64,000 nt of DNA from Ligustrum vulgare (lineage: Eukaryota > Streptophyta > Magnoliopsida > Lamiales > Oleaceae): positions 55,262,096-55,326,095 of the forward strand of contig OY743177.1 in the NCBI GenBank assembly GCA_963555705.1, written 5' to 3'. A program made the translations under genes and the position numbers. Each line of letters starts with the position of its first letter. Position 1 is the first letter of the stretch. A model generated the notes under the pieces. That model was given only the letters and a program-made list of their open reading frames with translations. It was not told the origin of the DNA and did not search any database. Below are positions 23,677-35,150 of this stretch, piece after piece.

Positions 23677-24308
23677 AATACCCCCAAACTAAAACTATTG
23701 CTCATCCTCAAAAAATGTAAAATAAACTTAGAAATCAAAATATAAAAGAAGCAAATATTTTCGTTTTGTCAACATGTATACCAAATGCCTCAATAATCCA
23801 AATCAATTCACACTTCAACAAGAGTTATGAACAACATAGTAAAATAATTTCTAGTTATCTCATACCAAATTTTCAAGTACATGTGTGAATAGCCAATATC
23901 AAATTCTTACTCATACAGAGGATATAACTAACACTGTGTAACTTGTTATGCACAATCAAGTCCGAATCCCATGTGGTCACCCTAATGAATCTAATGATTT
24001 TTCTTACATCGCTCATGGATAATCACAACTTACTACTTTTCTCTCGAATCCCAAAGTTCCTTCTATTTATGTGGTTTCTACATATCAAAGATTTGCATTT
24101 TTCCACATCAGGTGGTCAGAATTAGTTAAATCTGCCCAAAAGATCAATGGTAAGCGGTTCCCTAATCCATGCCTTTTGTATCAAAGTCTCAATCAACAAG
24201 CTTATACCATGTAATTATTTTTTTATAATTATATGGACGACTTTTTTCTTTTATAACCATGTCTTTTACCATCTTTGTGCAGAACTTTTCATACTTGCTT
24301 TCTATATG

Positions 24309-24580
24309 ACCCCTGTAGCGAGCTTTAGGTCGATGACTCCCAAGCGAGACGAATTTAGGGCACCAGGTTTGAAAGAACCCTCAGACTTAATTACTCGAGA
24401 CATAAAGCTTAAACAGAAAAGTTAAAGATGTTTTAGCATCTTATGTGTAAGTCCACTCTCCGTACTTACTACTTTCTAATTGACCCCTATAGCGAGCTTT
24501 AGGTCGATAACTCCCAAGCCAGACAACTTTAGGGCATCAGGTTTGAAAGACCCTTCAGACTTAATCACTCGAGTCAAAAA
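24309..24580. repeat. Two-copy tandem repeat of about 174 bp
   Basis: The phrase gcgagctttaggtcga followed by about 90 bp occurs at about 24319 and again at about 24492, with roughly 90 percent identity. It lies in the 3' noncoding part of the minus-strand gag-type element. No function is recognised. Confidence 0.85.
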
Positions 24581-25667
24581 GGCATTTAAAGAGTAGAATA
24601 AGACCTTCTGCATTTTTCTATTTTTATGCTAGCAATGGTTTATACCCGTTGACCAAGACCTCTTCAACAAATAACACATTTCAGGAACTACAGACCATTA
24701 AAAGTTCAAGCCTACCTTCACCACTTCCTCCCATCCCAAACTGCTCTTGAGCAAGTTTAGATTCTAAGTTTTAAAGTTTGGGATGTCTCTAGATCTAATT
24801 TTAGGGATTAATAGTCATTCCTATGTTTAAAGTGCATAAAACTTACCCCACATGTGTTAAACAAATACCTACACAAGTATATATCCAATAATGGCTATGT
24901 GCGCAATGTAGATGAAACCTAACAAGTGATAACCAGTTCATAAAATTCATGTTTTCATGTTTTCCACAATCGAAGCTAAAGCAAGATTTGATTCATACTA
25001 CATCCGAGGCAATAAACATGTCAACAAAAGTTCTCAATTTTTTTTATCCCAATAGAAATCGAACGAAAGCTTAGAATGAATATGAAATCAAATGATATGG
25101 ATGAAATTCTCCACCCCCAAACTAGAAAGAAACATTTTCCTCAATTTTTGTCAAATAGATTTAACAATGCAAAACAAGACAAAAGAGAGAGAACTAGAAC
25201 TTCCCAGGTGTAAATGATGTGTTTCTGTGCTTTGAAGCTTCCATTTCATTGCACTTTGATGCATTTGACTCTTTCTTTACATTGCCCAACTTGGTTTGAG
25301 GAGTATTGATAGGTGTACTCCTTGCAAACAAAAGATAAATGCCTTTAGAGGACATGAACACTAATAAGAAACTATCCAATTCCAATCGTGTGTGCTTGGG
25401 ATGACGATGAATACCTAAACTACTAAAAATTGCATAAAAATCAAAACCCCCCTAAACATGCAAAATAATGTAATAAGCAAAATTGTCTTAAAATGAAAAC
25501 ATGCAAAACACTTAAAACATGTCACATATCGTGCATGTATCTAAAAACAAGTAAATAAAATTAAAATAAATACTCAAAGCATAATAAATAAAAGGGAAGA
25601 AAAGTTGGGTTGCCTCCCAATAAGCGCTCCGTTTATAGTCTAAACCCCGACTTTTTTGCACTTTTCT

Positions 25668-26267
25668 TCAAGGAACTCTAAATAAGGCTTTTAATGACCT
25701 TCTTTGTCTGTGCCACTTGAATTTGTTCCAATTTGGATTTATGTACCACAATTTCACTTTTTCCATGTCATGTATGTCCACAACTTCATTCAATTCAAAC
25801 TTCAATATGTAGATTTCAATCACTTCTTCATTTCCAATGATGAAATCAACTTTTTCCCAATTCTTGCAGTTAGAGGATTGCATTGTAAAGTTGGCATTCT
25901 CAGGTGTCTCCTTGTCTAACCTCTCTTCTGTGATCAACTCCTCTTTCACCAATTGCTCTACATTTGTTATTAAAGTTTTCTTGAGCTCGATGTCCTGATT
26001 TTGAAATGTTGACCATGGGACTATGTCCTCTTCATGGAAGCAATTTTTTTTTTTTGGTTGATCCACTCTTTCAGCTTCGTCTTCTTTTTCTTCAGCTGTT
26101 TCAACCATTTTTTCTGACTCAACTGATCTTTTCACTAGAAACTGTTCTAGTGGATACCCCTGCTCTGTTAAATAAAAATTCCCCACACAATCAATCCTCC
26201 ACAAACCATCTCGAGGTGGAATAGGACAATCATATAAAGCATGATTTTCCCAGCAAAAGTCACACAT
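25668..26267 (-). CDS. Gag-like protein with one CX2CX3HX4C knuckle
   Basis: The frame opens with ATG and runs 199 codons. The first residues are MCDFCWENHALYDC, a CX2CX3HX4C zinc knuckle as in plant Ty3 gag proteins, then PIPPRDGLWR and an acidic, Glu/Lys-rich tail. An in-frame stop just upstream (about 26277) fixes the start. It lies about 250 bp inside the primer site, where gag is expected, but lacks a capsid domain. It is the only long intact frame in the element. It may encode a minimal nucleic-acid-binding protein or be a chance survivor. Confidence 0.55.
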   Translation of the reverse strand: MCDFCWENHALYDCPIPPRDGLWRIDCVGNFYLTEQGYPLEQFLVKRSVESEKMVETAEEKEDEAERVDQPKKKNCFHEEDIVPWSTFQNQDIELKKTLITNVEQLVKEELITEERLDKETPENANFTMQSSNCKNWEKVDFIIGNEEVIEIYILKFELNEVVDIHDMEKVKLWYINPNWNKFKWHRQRRSLKALFRVP

Positions 26268-26512
26268 TAGATACGTCTAAATTGCAGTTCGATCAAAGAG
26301 CCATCGAGAACTGTTTGATGCCATCTTGCTGTGTTGCTTCCAACTATCTGAATATTCATTCAATACCTAAGAAGGAGACAATTCATAACTTTTAAAAAAA
26401 TTCACAAATAAAAATTAAAAATTAAAAATTAAAAAATAAAAAATAAAAAATACAAATTCAAACTAAAGCAAGAACTAATTGTTATTGATATTGATATTAA
26501 TATAAAGAAAAG

Positions 26513-26529
26513 TCCCAGCAACGGCGCCA
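26513..26529 (-). other. Primer binding site (tRNA-Asp type)
   Basis: On the minus strand the sequence TGGCGCCGTTGCTGGGA lies just inside the LTR end at 26536. It corresponds to the tRNA-Asp-type primer site of Athila-group elements, with at most one or two changes. Confidence 0.75.
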
Positions 26530-26535
26530 AAAACT

Positions 26536-27918
26536 TGTTCACTAATATCTCGCGATGCGAGATACCCCCGTAAGTGTACGGGATCGTGAAGAGTAATGAG
26601 TGGACCAATGAGTCCGGATTATCGTCCCACGAGGACTGCTATTAACTACCGAAATATGTTAATTCTAAACTTTATTTGAACGGACGAAATAATTTGGTGT
26701 TTTAAATTAAAACTAAGAAAATAAATTAAAGAATTAAATTGCGAAATTGTTTTTTTTATTTTAAAGATGATTGTAAAGTAGTTGGAATTCATGGTTTCAC
26801 CTAGCCAGTTAAATCAATTCCAATTCCACTTTTATTTCCTAAATATGCATTCGGTCAAATTCACTAATGTATATTGAGATTCCTATCTCGAGAATAAATC
26901 AATTCTACCTAAATAAGTCAACCATGTATCTCTACAGCGGGTCCGAATATTCCTTATTTAGATGCAATAAATACAAGAATTCACAGACGACCGCAATAAT
27001 AACAAAAATATATCTCTATCTCTTGTTCAATTACTGGATTTATTACCACATTCTAAGTTATTAAATCACCTCTCGGGTTATAGAAATAACTCAATATATC
27101 ATGAATTGGTGATTAAGCAATTCAAGCATTAAGAACAATAATAAATCAATACATGCAACAAAACATTGAAACTATTGAACTTGAAATTAAAATAATATGA
27201 TTAGGCTACATCGTTCATCTCAACACAGAATTTAGTTACAAATCATGAATAAAGAAAAAAACAACTATAAAAAAAACGTTCATTGAAAATAATATAAAGA
27301 AAGAAACCCTTGCACTAAGTTTTGATTCTTCAATTATCTTCAATTCACGCCCCTTTGCGATACTTGATTTCCCAAGAATTTGACGTTGAATTCTATATTG
27401 TGGCTCATTATTTGGAGAGTCAAAGGTTCCGATTCTGTGTCATAAGGTTGTATTTATAGTTGGTGAAGAGGCCTAGTTGAAGAAGGAAAGAAATTCGTCA
27501 AACCCGCGCGCGAGTATTTTTGGTCTCTACACAGTGTTTAGCGTTTCAATCATATATTTCTATTTCCTTATCCTATTGAGGTGATTCAAATTGTGTTAGA
27601 AATAAAACTTAAAGGAGTATAATTCTTTCTAAAATATAATTTTATCAATTCGAACGTTTACTACCCCAAAATTAGATCTCAAAACTCGACTAAAAATCTG
27701 TCCAGAATCTTGTGCGGTTGGATTCAATTTTATGGTAATATTCTTATCATATTTCATTCCTTTTTTACTTCTACTTGTATCCAATTGACTCCTAAAAATC
27801 CTCAAAGTATCTTCTTGTGATCCAAATCAATTATTGGGTATTTGCAAGTTGGTCCCTCATGTTAATTTGCTCTTCAGTCCTTCAACTTCTAATTTATTCA
27901 CTTTCGCGCCAGAGATGA
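26536..27918 (-). repeat. 5' LTR (minus) of the short gag-type element
   Basis: About 1383 bp match the reverse complement of the 58034 LTR: the cgcatcgcgag end, the ccgctgtagagatac phrase and the ctataaatac TATA box region. The U3 start is missing. Homology stops at 27918 after ttcgcgccagagatga, and the sequence then continues as Athila-like reverse transcriptase. Confidence 0.8.
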
Positions 27919-29057
27919 CCATCATACTGTGCTGGAAAGTGGCAGGTGCGTCGCATAACTGAAATGGTATTCTTCTAAAGAAAAAAGTATCAATAGGACA
28001 AGTGAAAGTGTTTTTCTCTTGATCCTAGGTGCAATTGAAATTTGATTATACCTCGAATAGCCATCTAAGAATCAATAATGTGAATGGCATTCTAACATTT
28101 CCAACATCTAGTTAATAAACGCCAATAGAAATGGTCTTTCCTAGTGGCAGTGTTCAGCTTCCTGCAGTCAATACAAACCCTCCATCTAGTAACAAGTCTA
28201 ATTGGAATGAGATCATTATTTTCATTCTTCTGAACTATAATCCCCCCTTTTAGGCACAACATGAACCACACTCACCCAAGACCTATGTGAAATTGGATAT
28301 ATGATACCAGGGTCAAGTAGTTTTAAGTACTTCTACCTTGACAACTTCTTGTAGATTGGGATTCAATATGTGTTGATGCTCCATTGATGGCTTCCAATTC
28401 TCTTCCTTAAGTATTTTTTACATGTAAAAACTAGGGAAGGGCTGATTTCATGGATGTCTACAATGGTCTATTTAATAGTTGTTTTGTATTCATTCAATAC
28501 CCTTAGCAATTTCACTTCTTCCTTATATGTCATATGACTAGCAATAATAACTGGAGAGTAGTAGATTCACCAAGATAAGCATACCTCAAGTGAGATGGCA
28601 ATGGTTTGAGCTATAAAGTAGGAGACTTCTCAATTGATGGTGCAAGCCATATTGAGCTTTCACCTAGAGAATATAATACTTTTTCTTTTACAAGGTCATT
28701 GGTGGAGCTACTTCTAATTGTTTTTCCCTATTTTGCAATGCTAGATTTTCTGATTTTATTGATTCTGAATTCATGAGAAAAACTGCAAGATCATCGTATG
28801 GATGTTCTGTATCTATTACCTTGGCAACAATTCGTCAATGGTCGGTCAACCACATCTACTTGATAACAAGAATCCATTAAAGACGGATATTTCATGGCTT
28901 TGAATACATTGAGTATCATTTATTCATCATTCACGTGCAAAATCATCTAGCTTCACATACATCAATCAACATCATTCCAATAGCCAAGAACGGTCTCCCA
29001 AGAATGATTGTTATATTGCTATCTTCTTCCATATTAAGGATAATAAAATCAGCTAGG
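27919..29057 (-). pseudogene. Ty3 reverse transcriptase relic
   Basis: Minus-strand frames give, from right to left, [10 protein letters not shown] (end of the protease region, near 29000), KPSMEHQHILNPNLQEVVK and LLDPGIIYPIS (near 28300-28380), VTRWRVCIDCRKLNTATRK (near 28150-28200) and decayed palm motifs down to 27919. These are the ordered landmarks of an Athila-type pol. Several stops and frameshifts are present. The reading is cut at 27919 by the truncated LTR to the left. Confidence 0.82.
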
Positions 29058-29062
29058 AATAT

Positions 29063-30693
29063 TGATAAGTGTGGTTTATACACTTATTTTAGTTCTTAAA
29101 TTGACATTTTTATCGACAAATGGAGCAGGTTTCAACTTATAAATTGTGTTTATCTTGTACATTTAGGTACAACCTCAATTGAAAAAAAAATGGATAGGAT
29201 TGAAGAGAATTGAGTGAAGAAGAAGAGCAATTTTGATGTCTGGAGGCCTAACTGAAAGAAATAAAAAGTTTGAGAATTGGATTGCAACGTCCCAAAAAGA
29301 TGGAGGACCTTCTGCGCAAATATATAAGGGTTATCTTTGTAATAAAATTTAAAATGTGGGGACTAAACTGAACAAGATCAGAAGATGGAGGACCTAACTA
29401 TAAAACACACATACCTAGAACGTGTGGTCTGAACTAAGCAATCACATGGTTCAAGACCACGCGATGGTGACTCGATGCCCAGCTTGGGCAGTGGCCAATC
29501 AACTAGCCCAAGCGATCGCGTGGGCTAGACCGTTTTAAAAATTTTTATTATTATTATTTTTTCCTTAGGGCATGTTTGGCTTGTGTTTAGGGCATGTTTT
29601 ACCACTTTTTAATCTCAAATATTTGGTATATTTAAGCTCATACTTCTCATTTCACAAGAAGACTTCTTCTCTCCCAAAATCCTAACCTCCTCCTTATTTT
29701 TTATTTTTTTTTTCCTTTGGTTTCTAGTTTAGTTTTTAGTTTTAGTTTTTATTTCAAGACCCTAGCCTCCATTTAAGGAAAGAAGCAAGAAGAGAGGTGA
29801 AGATACAAATTAAATTGGTATGATTTGTGAAGCAAAATCAAGACCAAAGAACTTCAATCTTCAAGAATCCAACCAAGGAAATGATTTAATTCATTTTCTA
29901 GTATTTTCTTCTTTAATTTCACTACTTTGTGATGTATTTTCATGAACTTCATCTTTTGTACAGTATTTATACAATGGACTAATTTTTAATGTTGAGATTA
30001 TTAATGTAGCTTAACTTAGTTTAAGTAATTTTATTATTTGCTTATTGAATTTAAATATATATATTTTCATTTGTGTTTGTTATTGATATTATTTCATGTG
30101 TATTGATTGATCACCAAATATATGATTTGTGATATGTATGATAATCGAGAGATATTGTGAATTTTAGACCAAATAACATATATCATAATTTAAGAGATAG
30201 AGATGTACTCACAACCTTAGGTGATCCATTGAGCTATTTTCACAAATAGTTAATATTTTTGATTGATTTTTAATCGACATAGATATATAATATTTTAAAC
30301 TAATTGTTTAGGACTAATTTCACTCGAGAGAGAAACTATTAGCTAAAATAGGAAAATCGGGTCTAACATTGTAAATGAGTAATTTATTAATTTGCATGTT
30401 GAGGAATTAATTAAGCAATAATTAAGTGAAATCATGGGTCACAACTATTTAATCTCTCATTTTACTTATTTTTGTTAGAATTTGAAGGTAGTTTGTTTAT
30501 ATTTTTGAACTTACAAAAATCTCATCTTTTATTGTGTGTTTTTCTTTTCTTCTTTTTTTTTTTTTGTTAAAATTAAATTAACTAGAATATAATAGAGTAC
30601 ATATTCCTCGTGTGATCGATAATTCGAACTCAAAAGTCCACTTTATTACTTGTACGCGACCCGTGTGCTTGTGGTACACATTTTTAGTGAACA
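29063..30693 (+). repeat. Gypsy solo LTR, target duplication AATAT
   Basis: A 1631-bp sequence from TGATAAGTG to GTGAACA is flanked by AATAT (29058-29062 and 30694-30698) and contains no internal genes. Removing it and one duplication rejoins the minus-strand protease reading frame (FKFDKS to IFLADF). The ends resemble the LTR at 58034-59720 but the body differs widely, so it belongs to a related family. Formation by LTR-LTR recombination is the standard explanation. Confidence 0.9.
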
Positions 30694-31089
30694 AATATGG
30701 ATTTATCAAACTTGAATAAAACATCTTCAATAATACCCCCTGACATGTTTGATTGATTGATCTGTAAGTAGTAGTGTGGTTGGTCTTGCTTTTATCAATC
30801 ATAATTTCATGTAAACAGATAATGGTATAAGATTAATGCTTGTACCTAAATCACATTAATGCTTGATTAAAAGAGTGAGAACCAATAGTGCAAGGAATAG
30901 TAAATCTCACTGGATCTTTCAATTTTAGTGGGAGTTTCTTTTGTCAGATGTTACTGCATTCTTCTATTAAGCAGAATGTCTCGTAGTCCTCCAACTTCCT
31001 TTTGTTTGATAGAATTTCCTTCATGAATTTTTCGTAACTGGGTAGTTGTACAATTGCATCTGCAAAAAGGATGTTGATGTGTAGCTTTC

Positions 31090-32793
31090 TAAATATCTCA
31101 AGAAATTTTGCAAATTATTTATTAAATTTGTGCTTCTACAATCGTTGAGGAAAGGGAATCAGTGGCACATAAGCTTTGACTCGAGCTAGTATTTTCTCTT
31201 TTGAATTTTCAGTATTGTCTTTAGATGCTTCTATTGGTGAAGTTGTGGCATTTTCACCTTCTTCTTCCTCAATATCAACTTGCTTGCCTACTTTTTGAAG
31301 CCTCTTCACATGAATATCTGGCAATTGAACTCTACTTTTTGTTGTTATGGCTTGCACAATCTCTCTAGGATTTTTAACTATATTGCTTGGAAATGTTTAG
31401 AAATTACATAATGCCCCCCAGTGGGCACCTTTTGGTGCCAAGGTGCCCATTGGGGACATTTGTCTGCCCCCTATTGGGGGGTGTCGGCTGGGTCACGGGC
31501 ACTGCCTTACACCTAATATATACCCGTCAAGTGGCGAGTGGGCATTTTTATGGTGACTCAAGGGGCACCATAAAAACCCTGTGGAAGTGTTACATTACAT
31601 GTACCCTTTTTGAGAGTTGTTGAGTCATCTGACCTATCTGTGTTTCTAATTTTTTATAGATGCATGTTGATTCTGATAATTAATTCTCGCTTCTCAAAAA
31701 TATTGTCCGTCTTTTGTATATACTACTGAAACATATCCAACAAACTTTGTCTCTTCCCTTGTTGTGGATTGTTGACAATGTTTTGATTATCTGACAATCT
31801 GAAACTTGAATGTTGTCTCCAACCCAGATTTTAAGTCTGAGATTGTGGATTGTATTGTTTTGGTTGATATTTTGAACAAGGTTAATTTGTTCCTTAGAAG
31901 TGGTCAACAACATACACTCCTCAGTAGGATGATTTGCCCTGCAGTTTTCACATACTGGACGTTGATGAATAGCATGTACACCTTGTGTTTGTTCTTTAAC
32001 CAGATTTATACATGTTTTATTAATGTGGCTATCTAAGCAATTGTAGTTGCCAAATTTTCTATCTCGTGTACACTAGTTGCTTTCTTGTGAGCTACTTAGT
32101 TAGTTGGAAACATTATGTGAGTTTTAGCTCAATTCCAGCAGATCCAAAGCTTGATTTACTTTTTAATTGATGATAGCCCCGTTTGCTGATGAGTCTACTA
32201 TTGATTCGTATTGAAGAGTTAATCTAGAATAAAAATATTGTGCATGTAGACCTTTATTGTAATCGTGGTTTGGACATTTTTTAAGCAACTCTTTGAATCT
32301 CCCCAAGCCTCACTGAAATTTTACCCATCATATCGTTGGAAAGTATATATTTCCAACTTCTTCTTGGCTACTTTAGCAGGTGAAAAGTATTGTTACAAAA
32401 TTTTCTAGTCAAGTCCTCCTAAGTAGTGATGCTAGATTCAGATTTTGAGTCGAGCCACTCCAATACAATATCCTTTAAGGTATAAGGAAATGGTTTCAAT
32501 CTGATAGTATCTTCATTCACCTCGTTAAACTGAAAGTTGTGGCACAGCCTTTGAAATCTAACAACATGAGAATTTGGGTCTTCATGTACTTTTTTAAATA
32601 ATTGAATATTGTTGCTGAAAAGATTGATTAGATTAGCTCGGAATCGGAAGTCATTCCTTTCAAATGGTGGATAAACAATGTTGGAGCAATTAGGAGCTGT
32701 AGTTGGAGTCAGAAACTGTGCCATTGAAAGATATCCCTCATCATCATCTTCGCTAGGTAGCTGAAAGTGTGAAGCAACTAATTGAGCAACCAA
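31090..32793 (-). pseudogene. Athila-like gag relic
   Basis: The best-preserved frame (32419-32793) encodes a capsid-like stretch with DTIRLKPFPYTLKD and WLDSKSESSITT, matching the Athila-type gag pattern. Further left come a CX2CX3HX4C knuckle (CENCRANHPTEEC, near 31930), LETQIGQMTQQL (near 31640) and, after a 186-bp insertion, VQAITTKSRVQLP and KAYVPLIPFPQRL (31136-31357), the gag-protease linker. Stops and frame changes separate these blocks. Confidence 0.82.
31408..31593. mobile_element. 186-bp miniature element inside the gag relic
   Basis: A GC-rich segment interrupts the Athila gag-protease linker and is flanked by ATTAC (31403-31407 and 31594-31598). Its ends form imperfect inverted repeats (left ATAATGCCCCCCAGTGGG, right reverse complement GTAACACTTCCACAGGG). 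It contains an 11-bp hairpin, tttttatggtg/caccataaaaa. The superfamily cannot be decided: the duplication length is ambiguous because TTAC words are repeated at both edges. Confidence 0.6.
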
Positions 32794-33047
32794 GGAAAGT
32801 TGGTATGGGGGCTTCTTGTTCCATAGTTATGCAAGCATGGTCTTCAGTCATTGTATGTTCTTATAATTTTTTTTGTTGTTGTTGTTTTTATTGTCCTCCT
32901 TGCGTCTTCGTTTGAAAGCGTGTTTAATTTCGGGATCTAAATGTTCAAGATCTTCTCCTTGTGACCGACGCATACAAAGAACACATTCTTCTGTTAAAAA
33001 GAAAGGGTAACTGAAAGACTAATCTAAACTAAATAGAAAATAAAGAA

Positions 33048-33066
33048 TAGTCCCAGCAACAGCGTA
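33048..33066 (-). other. Degraded primer binding site of the Athila-like element
   Basis: The minus strand reads ttacgctgttgctggga just inside the LTR end. It matches the tRNA-Asp-type site in part, with substitutions in the GGCGCC core. Confidence 0.5.
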
Positions 33067-33074
33067 AATTTTTC

Positions 33075-33950
33075 GTGAAAATTATTGCAAGTACACAATA
33101 ATCAAACAAGTAGTAAAGTGGACTGAAAGAGTCTGAATTATCATTCACACGAAGACTATTTTATCTACATATTAGCTTTGATTAATCAAGACCTATTCTA
33201 GGAGAAAACACAATGATTTGTTTTTAATCAACTAAAACTTAAAGGCAAACAATTATGAAATCTTTACTAAATATGCGAGGATAAATTTTTTTATTTTTCT
33301 TATAAAGTGAAGGCATTAGAACTCACGATCTAACCATAGTTATCATATTCAATTTCTCATCCCAAGTTTTCTTCCTAAAGTAATATTTGATCAAATTCAC
33401 ATTTATATCTAATTTTTCTCTCTCAAGTTTAAACTACTTCTACCTAATTAGATCAATCACATATCTCTATGTTGGGTTAGAATAAGTCATGATTAAATGC
33501 ATTCAATAATAAAAATTCATATAATGATCACAACAACCAATACTATGTATCTCTACTCTTTTGTTAAATTGCTGTAATTTATTATGTGGTCTAAATATAT
33601 AATTCACCTCTTGACACGTTACAATCCACAAATCAACGAATCGGTAAATGAGTAATTCATGCATTAAGAGAAGCAATAAATTCAATACATAATTTGTTTA
33701 CAAAACTTGAGAATTGAAATAATCAAACTAGTTAAATCATTCTTCTCAACAATTGAATTAGTTATATGTGATAAAAAAAAAAAAAAATCATTGCAATTGA
33801 ATACATCACCAAGTTTTGGAATTGAATTGAGAAAGAGTAGAAGTTCTTGCACCAAGATCCAATCTCTAAGTCTTGAAAAATCTCAAGCCCTAACTTTCTT
33901 GATTGAGGTCTTGAATTTCTCTCATTTAATGTGCATGATATGAAGATAAT

Positions 33951-33987
<37 letters not shown>

Positions 33988-34479
33988 CCTAGTTGAGGTT
34001 AGGTCTTTATATAGTCTTCCAACTCATTTTATGACATCGTCCAAGTTAAGCCCCGAAAAAAATAAGGGATCGGGGGGGGGGGGGATTGTTTCCAGAACGG
34101 ATTGTGGAAGTCCTCCTTTAATTGTACACTCAGTCCTTCATGTTTTCAATTTAGTCGTCGTATTTTCTCTTTTATTTCAATTAAATCCTTTCATTATTAC
34201 AATATAAGTCCTTAATCTTTTGAAAGTTTTAAGTAGGTCCCCATTTCGACAATTTTACACAATTTTGGTCTTTTTTTCATCTTAGGCCTCCAAACGCATT
34301 CAAATTCGAGTTTTTCTTGAAAATTAAAATAATACACAATTTAGCAATATCACATTCTAAAGCACTCACAATTATCCATATTTAAGGTCAAAATAAGTAT
34401 AAAATCGTACTCAAGAATTTGATTAATTATAAATTCGTCCTATTTGTCCAAAAAGATATATTAAGATAAGGACCTATCA
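33075..34479 (-). repeat. 5' LTR of the Athila-like element
   Basis: The minus-strand start TGATAGGTCC is at 34479 and the end lies near 33075, next to the degraded primer site; about 1.4 kb. It includes a long poly-T tract (about 33956-33987) and a poly-G run (about 34072-34084). It lies opposite to pTAC5, whose promoter region begins about 600 bp away. No matching 3' LTR is present in the window. Confidence 0.65.
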
Positions 34480-35150
34480 GCATCTAAACTAGGCATAGGC
34501 CGAGCTCATGTTGGGAATACGCGCTCTTGTGGGCTTAGGACGTAGCCCAATAAGATTTAGGCATCCCCTTTTTCAAAGATTATTGGTACTCCTTGGGTCC
34601 ATACCCAATTTTTCAATATGTGACCTAACCCAATTCGACTATAGGTATGTATTATGTGGAGATTCTGGAAAATTGGATTTGAAAATTTTGAGTGTGTACT
34701 GTGTGGAGGTTCTTCACTTATTAAAGTTTGTAATTTAGACATCAAATACTTCATTCAACTATAAATAATTTTCGATAAGTAAATATATCATGTTAATCAT
34801 CTCGCGGAGTAGAACGTGAATATGCAAAGTATTCAAATTGGTAATTTTGACATCAAATACTTCTTTCAACTCTAAATAAAATTCGATAAATAAATATATC
34901 ACAATAATCATCTCGCGGATTATAACTTGAATATGCAACGTCCGACACCCAATTGAAATTGGAGCTCAAAGTTTGAATTTCAATATATTATATAACCATT
35001 TTTTCTAACATGTTCTCCATGGACCATGGTAACCGTTCAAAGGTTAAAAAATATCTTCCTCTCTATCTCAATACACGTAAACATAAAATCCCCGCAAAGT
35101 TCGACGCCTCCGTAGATTTTCCAGAATCTCCACAAAGTTCACATACTCAA
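34480..35150 (+). promoter_or_regulatory. Upstream region of pTAC5 with a 111-bp tandem duplication
   Basis: Two copies of a segment of about 100 bp (34731-34829 and 34842-34940) lie at an offset of 111 bp. Each contains gacatcaaatactt, aatatatca and aatcatctcgcgga. The initiator ATG is at 35151; an upstream ATG at 35010 is in frame but precedes a stretch that does not look like a transit peptide start. The duplicated block could hold the promoter, but no clear TATA box was chosen. Confidence 0.5.

Larger units (their letters stand above)
23071..27918 (-). mobile_element. Short non-autonomous gypsy element with gag-type zinc knuckle
   Basis: On the minus strand: 5' LTR (26536-27918), tRNA-Asp-type primer site (26513-26529), an internal region of about 2.8 kb holding one 199-codon frame, a polypurine tract and a truncated 3' LTR (23071-23676). 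No reverse transcriptase or integrase is present internally, so it must have depended on another element. This fits the plant TR-GAG or LARD class. Both outer LTR ends are truncated at junctions without target duplications, indicating later rearrangement. Confidence 0.7.
13660..34479 (-). mobile_element. Athila-like Ty3/gypsy retrotransposon, multiply interrupted
   Basis: From right to left on the minus strand: 5' LTR (33075-34479), degraded primer site, gag (32793 to about 31090), protease and reverse-transcriptase relics (31090 to 27919), then after a large interruption an integrase relic (13974 to about 13660). The protein phrases follow the order and wording of Athila-group polyproteins. 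The RNase H region and the 3' LTR are not found, so a deletion accompanied the insertions between 13975 and 27918. It is the oldest layer of this nest. Group assignment is from remembered family patterns and is moderately sure. Confidence 0.7.
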
